The position numbers were made by a program, and so were the translations under genes. A stretch of DNA of 64,000 nucleotides from Candidatus Eremiobacteraceae bacterium (GTDB lineage: Bacteria; Vulcanimicrobiota; Vulcanimicrobiia; Eremiobacterales; Eremiobacteraceae): assembly GCA_035710745.1 (NCBI GenBank), contig DASTCX010000007.1, forward strand, positions 32,587 to 96,586, in the 5' to 3' direction. Numbering within the stretch: the stretch's first letter is position 1; each line of letters starts with the position of its first letter. Under the pieces are notes generated by a model. The model did no database searches, was not told the origin of the DNA, and worked only from the letters and a program-made list of their open reading frames with translations. Below, one piece after another: positions 8,865-17,085 of this stretch.

Positions 8865-9256
8865 ACGTTTCGACGGAGCTGCGAGTCCGGCGCAAGGCGC
8901 AGCCGCGTGCGGCGTCGCTTCTTCGACATGCGCTGGACGCGTTCTTGGCCGCGAACGAGATCGACTCCGACACGCGCATCGACATCGTCACGGCGGTCGG
9001 CGAAGCCTTAGCGAACTCGATCGAGCACGCGTATTCGCCGGACAAGGTCGGTGATGTCGAGCTGCACGCCAGGATCTGCGAAGCAGAACCACGCATCGCC
9101 GTCGACATCATCGACGGCGGACGATTCATCAAACGCGCCCCGCGGCCGCACGGCGGCTTCGGCCTGCGCATCATAAAGACGGCGGCGCGGACGATGCGCA
9201 TCGACACGAGCGCCGGTACGGCGATCCGCCTCGAGTTCGACTCCGCTCGCGCGTAA
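8861..9256 (+). CDS. Anti-sigma regulatory factor, HATPase/GHKL serine kinase (RsbW-like)
   Basis: This 131-residue protein has the Bergerat ATP-binding fold of the SpoIIAB/RsbW family. The N-box is EALANSIEHAY (residues 48-58), G1 is DIIDGGRF and G2 is GGFGLRIIK. Such proteins phosphorylate the STAS antagonist and bind an alternative sigma factor or other client when the antagonist is phosphorylated. The ATG at 8861 overlaps the antagonist stop. It is the last gene of the module; the next gene is convergent and only 5 bp away. The client of this kinase is not encoded nearby. Confidence 0.9.
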   Translation: MNVSTELRVRRKAQPRAASLLRHALDAFLAANEIDSDTRIDIVTAVGEALANSIEHAYSPDKVGDVELHARICEAEPRIAVDIIDGGRFIKRAPRPHGGFGLRIIKTAARTMRIDTSAGTAIRLEFDSARA

Positions 9257-9261
9257 GCCGA

Positions 9262-10140
9262 TCAGCCGCCGGACGCGAAGACCAGCTTGAGAAACGCGTC
9301 GTGCTTGTAGGATGACGACTTCGCGAAGTGCACGATGACGAGTCCGCGCGAGGGGATGACGTACATCGCTTGGCCTGCCGCTCCGCTCGCATAGAAGAGA
9401 TCGTCGGGGGCGTTCTTCGCGCCGAGCCACCAGCCAAGACCGTAGCGCGTATTCGCTTTCGAGCCTTTGAAACATGGCGCGAAATCCGCGTGCCGTTCGC
9501 AGACGAACTGCCCATACTTGATCCACTCGAGCGGCGCGATGAACGCGCCGGTCGGCAGCGGCTTGGTGCCGTCGCCGAGCGTTCGCCACTTGTCGATGCG
9601 AAGACCGATCGGGTCGAGGATGCGGCGCGTGAGATAGTCATGCGGCGTCTCGCCCGACGCCGCGAGCTTGCGCGCCAGCACGGCGCCGAATACCTGGAGG
9701 GGTATGCCGCCGTAGGTGAACTTCGAGCCGGGCTCGTTCTTCAGTTCGACATCGAGCGCTTTGGCATATGTGGGGACCGCGAGGCCCATGCCGCCGAAGC
9801 CGATCCCGCTCGTGAGCTGCAGGAGCTCGCGCAGCGTCACTTCGCTCTTCCACGGCTCGAGGCCCCAGGCGGGGAACGTCTGCGCGACGCGCTCGTCGAG
9901 TTCGAGCAGGCCGTCGCTTTGTGCGAGCATTGCCGCGACGCCCCAAAAACTCTTGGCGCCGCTGTAGAGCGGGTGCGGCGTCGATCCGTCGTGACCATCG
10001 CCGTAGGCTTCATCGACGACGCGGCCATCGCGAGAGACGACGAGTGCGTGCAGATCGTGTTTGCGCGCGTACGCGAGCGCTGCGGCTGAAATCGTGCTCA
10101 TCGTCGGCAGGTCGACCCCGCTAGCCGATCTTCGCTCCAT
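9262..10140 (-). CDS. Class C beta-lactamase-family serine hydrolase
   Basis: This 292-residue protein has the S-x-x-K nucleophile motif in LYSGAKSFWGVAAM near residue 60, a Y-x-N-like GGIPLQVFGAVLARKL region and a late H-x-G-like stretch, the general plan of the beta-lactamase/transpeptidase (class C, esterase) family. There is no obvious signal peptide, so it is more likely a cytoplasmic esterase or peptidase than a resistance enzyme. The frame begins at ATG 10140, overlapping the DUF2461 gene by 20 bp; an ATG 13 codons further in (MSTISAAALAYARKH) is an equally good start. It converges with the anti-sigma kinase gene. Confidence 0.82.
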   Translation of the reverse strand: MERRSASGVDLPTMSTISAAALAYARKHDLHALVVSRDGRVVDEAYGDGHDGSTPHPLYSGAKSFWGVAAMLAQSDGLLELDERVAQTFPAWGLEPWKSEVTLRELLQLTSGIGFGGMGLAVPTYAKALDVELKNEPGSKFTYGGIPLQVFGAVLARKLAASGETPHDYLTRRILDPIGLRIDKWRTLGDGTKPLPTGAFIAPLEWIKYGQFVCERHADFAPCFKGSKANTRYGLGWWLGAKNAPDDLFYASGAAGQAMYVIPSRGLVIVHFAKSSSYKHDAFLKLVFASGG

Positions 10141-10819
10141 AAGCCAACAGCGGTTTCGCCTTTTTCGCGAGCGCTACGACGCGGCTGATAAGCCGTCTGC
10201 TCGCGACGTCGGAGTCCGACAGGTCTTCGCCGGTCGTGAAGGATCCGAGGCGGAAGTAGTCCGCGGTCGGAGTGTCGGCCTGTGCTTCGAAGCCGCGCGG
10301 CATGCGCTTGAGCGCTTCGTGCCCCTGCGAGATCTCAAGGCCGCTTCGCTCGAGCGCACGCAACATCGTCTGGAAGGCCTTCGGATCCTTCGCCATCGCG
10401 GTGCGCCAGCGGTTGAGCCGTTCTTTGTCGAGCTCGTAGAAGGCGACGGCCATGAATGATCGCTTCGGCTGGATGTGGATGTAGATGCCGCCGGGCGACT
10501 CGTCCGGTCCGCCGCTCGTGGACGCGAGATACGCGCCGAGGTTCGTCTTGTACGGGCTCTTGTCGCGCGAGAACCGGATGTCGCGGTAGATCCGGAATAT
10601 CGACTTGGTCGGGACCGCGCCGATGGGGATCTTCGCCTTGCGCAGCGCCTCGGACGTATCCGCGACGAGCGCTTGCAGCGGTTCGAGCAGCTCGGTCTCG
10701 TAGATGTGTTTGCGCGGCAAGAACCACGAGCGATCGTTGTGCTTCGCAAGATCGGCGAGAAAGCGCATGCCGGCTTTCGAAAAGCCGGTGAAATGCTTCG
10801 CGTCTTCGGTCTTGGCCAT
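10121..10819 (-). CDS. DUF2461 (TIGR02453) family protein
   Basis: This 232-residue protein matches the DUF2461 family: it opens FTGFSKAGMRFLADLAKHNDRSWF and has the conserved central block IFRIYRDIRFSRDKSPYKTNLGAYL followed by GGIYIHIQP. The family is widespread and has no established function. It starts with ATG at 10819, and its stop overlaps the start of the serine-hydrolase gene, so the two are probably cotranscribed. Two short palindromic repeats (10824 and 10878) lie in the 120 bp between it and the upstream metalloprotease gene. Confidence 0.88.
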   Translation of the reverse strand: MAKTEDAKHFTGFSKAGMRFLADLAKHNDRSWFLPRKHIYETELLEPLQALVADTSEALRKAKIPIGAVPTKSIFRIYRDIRFSRDKSPYKTNLGAYLASTSGGPDESPGGIYIHIQPKRSFMAVAFYELDKERLNRWRTAMAKDPKAFQTMLRALERSGLEISQGHEALKRMPRGFEAQADTPTADYFRLGSFTTGEDLSDSDVASRRLISRVVALAKKAKPLLAYGAKIG

Positions 10820-10823
10820 CTCA

Positions 10824-10845
10824 CGGTCGAGATAAATCTCGACCG
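10824..10845. repeat. Short palindromic repeat (CGGTCGAG / CTCGACCG, loop ATAAAT)
   Basis: Perfect 8-bp inverted arms around a 6-base loop, followed by CTCCC. It is one of about 16 such elements in the window and sits immediately upstream of the DUF2461 start. Confidence 0.9.
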
Positions 10846-10877
10846 CTCCCTTTTCCTCTAGATTGGGAAGGCCCCGG

Positions 10878-10900
10878 CGGTCGACCGTAAAGGTCGACCG
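10878..10900. repeat. Short palindromic repeat, GACC variant (CGGTCGACC / GGTCGACCG)
   Basis: Nine-base inverted arms around GTAAA, followed by CTCCC. An identical copy occurs at 55880-55902, so this is a distinct subtype of the repeat family. Confidence 0.9.
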
Positions 10901-10939
10901 CTCCCTTTTCTTCGACGTCGACGCGGCGACGGCGTTCCG

Positions 10940-13483
10940 TTAGCGGATGACCGCTTGAGCGTTGAGCGCCTGGCCCGCGATCGCGTCGAGCTCCTCGAGG
11001 TGCGCGCGGGTCAGCTCGTCGAGGCCGGGCCTTGCGAGCGCCGAGTGACAGTCGGTGCGCAGAACTTCCAGATCGAGCCGAGCAAGCGCGCGGGCGTCAT
11101 CGGGCGTCCCTTGTTGCGGCGACGTCCACAAGGCGCCGAGCCGCTTCGCATATCTCGCCTGCAGGTTGCGCATGACGACGCCGTCCGACGACGCGCGACC
11201 GTTCGCGATGTCGCCGTATATCGAGTTCTGCGCCCAATCGAAAAGATCCGTGATCGACATCGTCTGACCCGGCGCGTACTTCATCTGGAGTGCGTCGAGG
11301 CGCGACAACGTCAGCGGTGCGAAAAGCTCGGACAACGCCGTGTCCTGCGCGACGCCGGCAAGCCCCGCAACGTCTATGTCGTGCCTGCCGCCCGGATTGT
11401 ACGCCCAGGTCGCGAACCCGCCGATGGTGCTTTGCTCGGTATACGTCAACTGTGTGAGCACCGCCGGGCTGTAGTGCCACGCCGAATCCGAGAACAGGTA
11501 CTGATCGAGAAGGCCCCATGCCCGCGCTTCCTGGCTTCGCGGCACGGCCTGGACTCCTGGTTTCTCACCAGGGTCGCCGCGCCGGCCGCGAGAGAGATAC
11601 TCGCCGCCGATGACGTGAGCCGTCATATCCGCGCAGCGAGCGTACTGCCTGAACGGTACGCCGAACGCGTTCCGGGCATCCTGGTTCGGTTGTTCGTATC
11701 GCGGGAAACGCGACGCGACAGCATTCATGTCGGCATGATCGAACTTCATCTGCACGCCGCACCAGTTCAACGGATCGTTCGAGAGGTCGAACTGCTGGAC
11801 GCGCGGATCGATCGCGTGGCCGTCGGGCCACGACACGTCCTCGTCGGATGCGAAAGTCAGGTGCGGGTCCGCCCACTGCGACGCGATGCGCCGGAGCGTC
11901 GGGAGCTCTTGCTGCGGCGTGCTCGCGGTGATGTAGGAGTAACCGTAGTCGATCGCATGATAGTCGTATGGGCCGAGCACGAGTTGCGCGTAGTCGCCTT
12001 GCGGCGTCCCTTTCGGCCACAAGTTCACCGGCGCATACTCCATCACCGACGACGAGACGCCGTACTTATCGGTGAACGCTTTCGATTGTAAGTCCCTCGC
12101 GGTATACGCCATCGAGCCTATGAAGTTGTGCTGGAGTCCCATGTCGTGTCCGGACTCGTGCAGCACGAGGGCACGAAGGTTTTGCATCGCGTACGCCTTG
12201 CGCGCCGCCGGGTCGTCGGGCAGACCACGCGTCGGCGCCACCCAGTACGTATAACTCGCGCCGTATCCGGTCGCGACGACCGAATCGATGTTGATGCCCG
12301 CGTTGATCTCTTCGCCCGTGCGAGGATCGTTGACGATGAGCGCTTCGGCGCCGTACTGCGGCGACGACGAATCGAACCAGCGCACCATGTTGTGGCGCAT
12401 GTCCTCCGGATCCCAACTCGGGTCGTCCGGCTGATCCTGGACCTGGATCGCGTTCAAGATCCCGACCCGTTTGAACGCGTCGTTCCATGTGAGAAGCGCC
12501 GCCTTGATGGGGGCACGATATTCGTTCGGCACATCCTTGCTCAGCGTGAAGACGAGCGGATGCTGCGCGACTGAAGGCTTGCCGGGCGTTGCCGGTTCGA
12601 AGTTCCAGCGCGACAGGAAAAACATCTGGCGCGTCGGGTTTTGGTCGGTGCCGAAGTCGAGCTGCGCGAGCGTGAAATAGCCGACGCGGTCGTCTGCGAT
12701 ACGCGGGCGATAGCCGTCGTTCGGCGCAGCGATGAGGTTGTATTCCATATGGACTTCGAGGCTGCGCGCGTCGGGCGCGTTGTCGACGAGATCCGGCGCG
12801 CTGCTCGCCCACGTCTGGCTTACCTGAAGCAGGTCGTTCGTCGGAAACGCCGCCGTGCGCATGAAGAACGTGCGGCTCGGGTCGAGCCGGTATTGCGCCT
12901 CCGGATTATCGGCCTCGCCTTGGAAGATCGCCTCGAAATATGCGACGTCGCCGAGGAACGGGCTAGCGGAGACGACCACCGATCCGGTCGACGCGTCTTC
13001 AGCGGAGATCGGTACGACTGCGATGACGGAATTCGGGAACGACTCCTTGACCCCGGCCTCCCGCTGCGCGCTGTTGCCGTAGGTGAAATTCGTGTTCGGC
13101 CAGCGCATGATGACCTTGCCGCCTACGCGGTCGAACTCGATCGTGCGCGCGGGAGCGACGTACGGCTCGCCCGGCGCCGGGCCGAAACCGCCAAGACCGG
13201 TGTTGGGTACCGAGGTCTCGATAAATTCCTTGCCGAGCTGCGAAGCGGAGATGACGAGATAGACCTTGTCGTCTTTTGTCACGATCGGGAAGAGGCCGTT
13301 CTGCACGGTCGCACCTTGGACGAAATCGGCATACGGCGCGGGTCCATTACCGGAACCGCCGCCGGCGCCCGAACCTGATCCGGCAGCCGCACCGCCTCCC
13401 GCAGGCGCCGCGGACGCGACGCTGACACAGAACGCGGCGGAAAATACGAAAACGATGGCGGTGAGAACTACGCGACGGATCAT
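10940..13483 (-). CDS. Secreted zinc-dependent metalloprotease (DUF5117/DUF4953 type)
   Basis: The start is the ATG at 13483, preceded by GGAGGG; the longer open frame back to 13642 lacks such a site and has no signal sequence. The 847-residue product begins with a signal peptide (MIRRVVLTAIVFVFSAAFCVSVASA) and a Gly/Ala-rich linker. The N-terminal region resembles DUF5117. The catalytic motif HESGHDMGLQHN lies about two thirds of the way from the start of the peptidase part: HExxHxxGxxH-type with three zinc ligands, followed by a Met-turn-like SSVMEYAPVN. This is the DUF4953 metzincin-like family; most members are periplasmic or surface peptidases of unknown substrate. Confidence 0.9.
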   Translation of the reverse strand: MIRRVVLTAIVFVFSAAFCVSVASAAPAGGGAAAGSGSGAGGGSGNGPAPYADFVQGATVQNGLFPIVTKDDKVYLVISASQLGKEFIETSVPNTGLGGFGPAPGEPYVAPARTIEFDRVGGKVIMRWPNTNFTYGNSAQREAGVKESFPNSVIAVVPISAEDASTGSVVVSASPFLGDVAYFEAIFQGEADNPEAQYRLDPSRTFFMRTAAFPTNDLLQVSQTWASSAPDLVDNAPDARSLEVHMEYNLIAAPNDGYRPRIADDRVGYFTLAQLDFGTDQNPTRQMFFLSRWNFEPATPGKPSVAQHPLVFTLSKDVPNEYRAPIKAALLTWNDAFKRVGILNAIQVQDQPDDPSWDPEDMRHNMVRWFDSSSPQYGAEALIVNDPRTGEEINAGINIDSVVATGYGASYTYWVAPTRGLPDDPAARKAYAMQNLRALVLHESGHDMGLQHNFIGSMAYTARDLQSKAFTDKYGVSSSVMEYAPVNLWPKGTPQGDYAQLVLGPYDYHAIDYGYSYITASTPQQELPTLRRIASQWADPHLTFASDEDVSWPDGHAIDPRVQQFDLSNDPLNWCGVQMKFDHADMNAVASRFPRYEQPNQDARNAFGVPFRQYARCADMTAHVIGGEYLSRGRRGDPGEKPGVQAVPRSQEARAWGLLDQYLFSDSAWHYSPAVLTQLTYTEQSTIGGFATWAYNPGGRHDIDVAGLAGVAQDTALSELFAPLTLSRLDALQMKYAPGQTMSITDLFDWAQNSIYGDIANGRASSDGVVMRNLQARYAKRLGALWTSPQQGTPDDARALARLDLEVLRTDCHSALARPGLDELTRAHLEELDAIAGQALNAQAVIR

Positions 13484-13572
13484 GCGTCCCTCCACGGTCG
13501 GCGGGTACTCGGGAAAGCGCGTGTTTACTCGCTTTTCGCTTTCCCCACCTGTCTGCGGCCGCTGAAAATGAA

Positions 13573-13597
13573 GAGGCCGGAGAATAACTCCGGCCTC
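13573..13597 (-). terminator. Rho-independent terminator of the Vgb-like lipoprotein gene
   Basis: Ten-base perfect stem GAGGCCGGAG / CTCCGGCCTC with a 5-base loop. In the minus direction it is followed by TTCATTTTC. It lies 30 bp after the stop of the gene at 13627-14946 and before the metalloprotease. Confidence 0.8.
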
Positions 13598-13626
13598 TCG
13601 TGTGCTAGAACGGATGGAAGCGCAGT

Positions 13627-14946
13627 CTACGTCACTTTGCACGGAACGAGGAAGCTGTTGCCGATCGCATCGGCGATCGTGATCTTCGTCGTTCCCGCAC
13701 CCACAGACGTCACGACGAAGATGTTCGCTTTATTGCCCGCCGCAACGCTGCATACGCCTGGGCTCGTGCTCTTCGCCGTCCACGATGATGTGCCGGGCTC
13801 CGTCACAGTGAGATTCTGCGTCTGGCCGGTGCCGCCGAAGTTGATCGACGACGGCGAGACTGTCAACGGCGACGGGATGTAGACGTCGGTCTTGTTGTCG
13901 CTCTCAGCGGACCAAAAATTATGATCCGGCCCGAGCACGATCTGATAGACGGTTCCAGTCGCGTACGGCGGAACATACGTCGTGAAGGCGATCGAGACCG
14001 GATTGAATTCGCTTATGTACGTTCCGCTGCCGTTTGCGAACCAGATGTTCTTGTCTGGGCCTACCTGGAGCGCCTGGGGGAAGTAGCTGACTTGGAACGC
14101 ATCGTACCAGACCTTGGCGACACCGGCGGTCGTTATCTGGCCGATATATTGGCTGTTGCAGACGAAGTAGAGATTGCCGTCCCCGCCGTTGATGATGCTT
14201 GACGGGTTGCAGCTCAGGCTCTGCGAAGCCAGGCTGAATTCCTTGATCGCCTTCGTCGTCGGATTTATGTTCGCTATGATGTTGTTGTTATACTCGGTGA
14301 ACCAGACGTTTCCGTCGGGACCGGTCGTCGTGTCGCCGTACGAGTTCGACGTCGCGCCGGACGGATACGAGAACTCGGTTATGGTGCCCGTCGTATTGAT
14401 CTTCGCGAAATGCGACTGCTCGGTGTACCACACGTTTCCATCCGGGCCGAGCGAGAGGCCGCCCGAACCGTTATAGTCGCCGCTCGGGATGTCGTGTACC
14501 GTCAATCCCCCTTTTGTCGTTGCGATGCCGATGACGTACTTGTTGTTGTTGTAGTCGAAGTTCGTGCCGCCGAAGTAGAAATTATGGTCCTTGCCGACCG
14601 TCGACCCGTAGCCGGTGTTGAAGTTGCACTGCGACGACCCGCTGCACGTATACTGCAGCGCGACGAGCTTGGTCTTACCGGTCATCTGGACTTGCAGCAG
14701 GCCGCCTGAGCTGTTGCCGAACCAGAGGTTCTTGTCGGACCCGACGACGGCGGTGTAATTGGTCCCGTAGCCCGACGGCGGATCGTTGAACTGGGTCCAG
14801 TTGATCGGGGTCTTCCCGTTTTGAACCACATGGTTATTGACGCCGTGGCCTGACGACGGCGACTGCATGATGCTGTTGTGCGTTCCGCCGCAGCCCGCGA
14901 TCAAGAGACTGACGCCTGCCGCGAGCGCACCAATACGAATATTCAC
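13627..14946 (-). CDS. Lipoprotein with Vgb/NHL-like beta-propeller and C-terminal Ig-like domain
   Basis: The 439-residue protein has a lipoprotein signal with lipobox LIAGC near residue 19. Repeats of the form GPDGNVWYTEQ, GPDGNVWFTEY, GDGNLYFVC and GPDKNIWFANG run through the middle, the streptogramin-lyase (Vgb)-like propeller pattern. The last 80 residues (VSPSSINFGGTGQTQNLTV...) resemble a bacterial Ig-like/BACON-type domain. It is unusually rich in Asn, Gly and Thr compared with its neighbours. It is probably an outer-surface lipoprotein; an enzymatic role should not be assumed because the lyase residues cannot be verified by eye. Confidence 0.85.
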   Translation of the reverse strand: MNIRIGALAAGVSLLIAGCGGTHNSIMQSPSSGHGVNNHVVQNGKTPINWTQFNDPPSGYGTNYTAVVGSDKNLWFGNSSGGLLQVQMTGKTKLVALQYTCSGSSQCNFNTGYGSTVGKDHNFYFGGTNFDYNNNKYVIGIATTKGGLTVHDIPSGDYNGSGGLSLGPDGNVWYTEQSHFAKINTTGTITEFSYPSGATSNSYGDTTTGPDGNVWFTEYNNNIIANINPTTKAIKEFSLASQSLSCNPSSIINGGDGNLYFVCNSQYIGQITTAGVAKVWYDAFQVSYFPQALQVGPDKNIWFANGSGTYISEFNPVSIAFTTYVPPYATGTVYQIVLGPDHNFWSAESDNKTDVYIPSPLTVSPSSINFGGTGQTQNLTVTEPGTSSWTAKSTSPGVCSVAAGNKANIFVVTSVGAGTTKITIADAIGNSFLVPCKVT

Positions 14947-15066
14947 GACGAACCTACCTCGCTTTTTGAAAGGTCATGATTAGTTTTAAGCGGGCGAAAC
15001 GCGGGATGAACTACGTATGAATGGTCCGACCGCGCTCAGATAGTATCAAAAACGGACGAGCTGGCG

Positions 15067-15116
15067 ATAGCCTAACCTTTCGGCCCGTCGCAGGGTCGAA
15101 AGTCCCGATAGACGCG
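15067..15116 (-). other. Structured intergenic hairpin region
   Basis: On the minus strand CTTTCG and CGAAAG enclose CCC...GGG around TGCGAC, giving a two-part stem. GGCTATCGCC and a GTTTTT run follow. It lies between the stop at 15136 and the start at 14946 and could be a terminator or leader structure. It does not match a riboswitch consensus that I can recall. Confidence 0.4.
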
Positions 15117-15135
15117 AACAATCGTTTGGCTTATG

Positions 15136-15816
15136 TTACTGCTTCGTCGCGTCGACCTCGACGATCGCGGGCTGATCGCTCGAATTGATCGTGCGTAGGG
15201 CCTCAAGCGTCATGCCGACGGGCGCGCTCGGGTCGAGCGCGTCGGTGATCGACATGCCAAGACGCTGCTTCACCTGGTCGTCGATCGGTCCTCGCATCGA
15301 CTGCGGAAGCATCTTGTACTTGTCGGCGAGGCCGATGAGAAAACCGAGTTTCGCGTGCGCGACCTTCGTGTCGATGACCGCGACGACCGCGCCCTTCGCC
15401 CCGTTCTTGAAGACGCCGTACGTGACGCCGTACTTCGCCGCGATGCTCGCAGCTTGCGCGTTCTGCGCCGACGCGACGTGCGTGTATCCCGCCGGCGGCG
15501 CGCTCTCCGTCTTTGCCAGCCACGCCTTCGCATCGGCGATCGAGCCGCTCGCTTGCGCGATGACGGAATGTCCGCTGTACGAGCCCGCTCCTTGCGACAG
15601 CACGGTCCCGCCGCCGCCGCCGGCGGTGACGGTTTGATTGAACGGCTTCGCCGCAAGGATCTTCGCGTCAGCGGCAAGCGGGAAGTCGGTCGGATTCGCG
15701 ATCGCCCCCGCGGGGGAACCATTCGACGCCGGCCCATTATTCGACGACTGCTGGCTGTTGCAGCCGGCGACGACGAGTCCGAACGCGGTGATGGCGACGA
15801 TGATCGATCTCTTCAC
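15136..15816 (-). CDS. Lipoprotein of unknown function
   Basis: This 226-residue protein starts MKRSIIVAITAFGLVVAGCNS: a lipoprotein signal with lipobox VAGC at residue 19, then a Ser/Asn/Gly linker. The mature part contains a glycine run (TAGGGGGTV) and a region SAQNAQAASIAAKYGVTYGVFKNGAKGAVVAVIDTKVAHAKLGFLIG that looks like an alpha/beta domain with no recognisable catalytic motif. I do not recognise the family. It lies downstream of another small lipoprotein gene in the same direction, with 21 bp between them, so the two are probably cotranscribed. Confidence 0.75.
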   Translation of the reverse strand: MKRSIIVAITAFGLVVAGCNSQQSSNNGPASNGSPAGAIANPTDFPLAADAKILAAKPFNQTVTAGGGGGTVLSQGAGSYSGHSVIAQASGSIADAKAWLAKTESAPPAGYTHVASAQNAQAASIAAKYGVTYGVFKNGAKGAVVAVIDTKVAHAKLGFLIGLADKYKMLPQSMRGPIDDQVKQRLGMSITDALDPSAPVGMTLEALRTINSSDQPAIVEVDATKQ

Positions 15817-15837
15817 GTCAAGCCCTTTCCATCGAAA

Positions 15838-16236
15838 TTAGGTCGGGTTGTCGGACGGTAAATTGCCGCCGGAGCCGTTCATCATCTTCGAGTGATGCGT
15901 GTGCATCGCGCCGGCCATGTGGAAGCCGGCCGCATCCGCGGCTGCCTTGCACATGTACTTGCCGTTCTTCGTGCGTCCGTAGTATGGATCGCCGGACTCG
16001 TGATACGACTTCGACTTCAGGTTGACCCAGACGACATCGCTGCTCGAGCAGCCGAGGTCCTTCGGAACCGGCGCCATCGCCGTCATCGGGAGGGCTGCTT
16101 GTTCTCGCTGCGCTTCGGTGGTCGGTGCCGCGGTCGCTTGCGACGATGAGCCCTGCGAGCCACCGCCGCAACCTGCGAGGACGGCGGCTGCGACGAACAG
16201 CGAGACGATCGTGGATCTTCGGACGAAGGATATCAT
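15838..16236 (-). CDS. Small lipoprotein with an Ada-like metal-binding motif region
   Basis: The likely start is ATG 16236 (MISFVRRSTIVSLFVAAAVLAGCGG), giving a lipoprotein signal with lipobox LAGC and a mature part of about 110 residues. The segment VVWVNLKSKSYHESGDPYYGRTKNGKYMCKAAADAAGFHMAG resembles the short domain found in many soil-bacterial proteins that is similar to the Ada zinc-binding domain. Only one Cys is present in it, so metal binding is uncertain. The tail is His/Met rich (AMHTHHSKMM), suggesting possible copper or other metal contact. The frame is open further upstream to 16341 but without signal-peptide character. Confidence 0.75.
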   Translation of the reverse strand: MISFVRRSTIVSLFVAAAVLAGCGGGSQGSSSQATAAPTTEAQREQAALPMTAMAPVPKDLGCSSSDVVWVNLKSKSYHESGDPYYGRTKNGKYMCKAAADAAGFHMAGAMHTHHSKMMNGSGGNLPSDNPT

Positions 16237-16359
16237 GTCGAAACTCCGTTCGCCGGCGCAGCGACACAGACGTCGCTCACCGGTCAAGAATGACAGAAAA
16301 GCGCGTCGGCGCTTATGCGATGCGGTTCGGCGGTCTCGCACGCCGTGCCTTCGGTGGGA

Positions 16360-17085
16360 TCAGGTCCCCGCGACCAATCGAGCGAGCGCGAACGCGACCG
16401 CCGCTGCGGCGCCGCCGATGACGAGCGTCTGGGTCGCGCTTCGAAGCCACGAGACGCCCGTCGCCCGACCCTTCGCCGCACCGAACAGGCCGAGCGCTAT
16501 CGCCGTGATCACGCATGATATGTAGAGGCCGTGTGTCGAGTCCGGCACGATCATGTACGGAACGAGCGGGATGAGACCGCCGACGACGTACGATCCGCCG
16601 ATCGTGATCGCGCTGATCGGCGCGCGCCGTCGATTCGGTTTTTCCAGCCCGAGCTCGAAGCGCATCATGAAGTCGATCCAGCGCCTCCGGTCTTTGACGA
16701 GCTCCGCCGTCACCTTATCGGCGTCGGCCGCTTCGAGACCATAGCTGCGGAAGATCGACGCGACTTCGAATCGCTCGGCGTCCGGCATCTCGTCGACTTC
16801 GCGCTCTTCGCGCTGCACTTCGCTTTCGTAGTGCTCTGCGTCGGTCTGCGCCGCGAGATAACCGCCGAGTCCCATCGATATCGCACCTGCAGCGAGTTCC
16901 GCGACGCCGGCCGTGACGACGATGTGCGATGCGGCGATCGCGCCCGAAATGCCGGCCGCAAGCGCGAACGGCACCGTAAGTCCGTCGGACATCCCGATGA
17001 CGATGTCGCGGATCGTCTCGGGCGCGGCGAAATGCCGCTCGCCGTGAATCGCCTTTGTGACTCTTTCCGCTCTCACCACCGTCAC
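16360..17085 (-). CDS. VIT1/CCC1-family iron or manganese transporter
   Basis: The 241-residue protein begins with the family pattern ETIRDIVIGMSDGLTVPFALAAGISGA, followed by AGVAELAAGAISMGLGGYLAAQTDAEHYESEVQREEREV, where the Glu/Asp-rich cytoplasmic segment forms the metal-binding domain in VIT1. Three more membrane helices close the protein. The family moves Fe(II)/Mn(II) out of the cytoplasm. The ATG at 17085 overlaps the stop of the PQQ-type dehydrogenase gene by 4 bp, so the two are coupled although no functional link is obvious. Confidence 0.9.
   Translation of the reverse strand: MTVVRAERVTKAIHGERHFAAPETIRDIVIGMSDGLTVPFALAAGISGAIAASHIVVTAGVAELAAGAISMGLGGYLAAQTDAEHYESEVQREEREVDEMPDAERFEVASIFRSYGLEAADADKVTAELVKDRRRWIDFMMRFELGLEKPNRRRAPISAITIGGSYVVGGLIPLVPYMIVPDSTHGLYISCVITAIALGLFGAAKGRATGVSWLRSATQTLVIGGAAAAVAFALARLVAGT

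Noticed and set aside
15060..15120. Possible cyclic-di-GMP riboswitch
   Set aside because: Hairpins are present but the conserved core bases of the GEMM motif are not.
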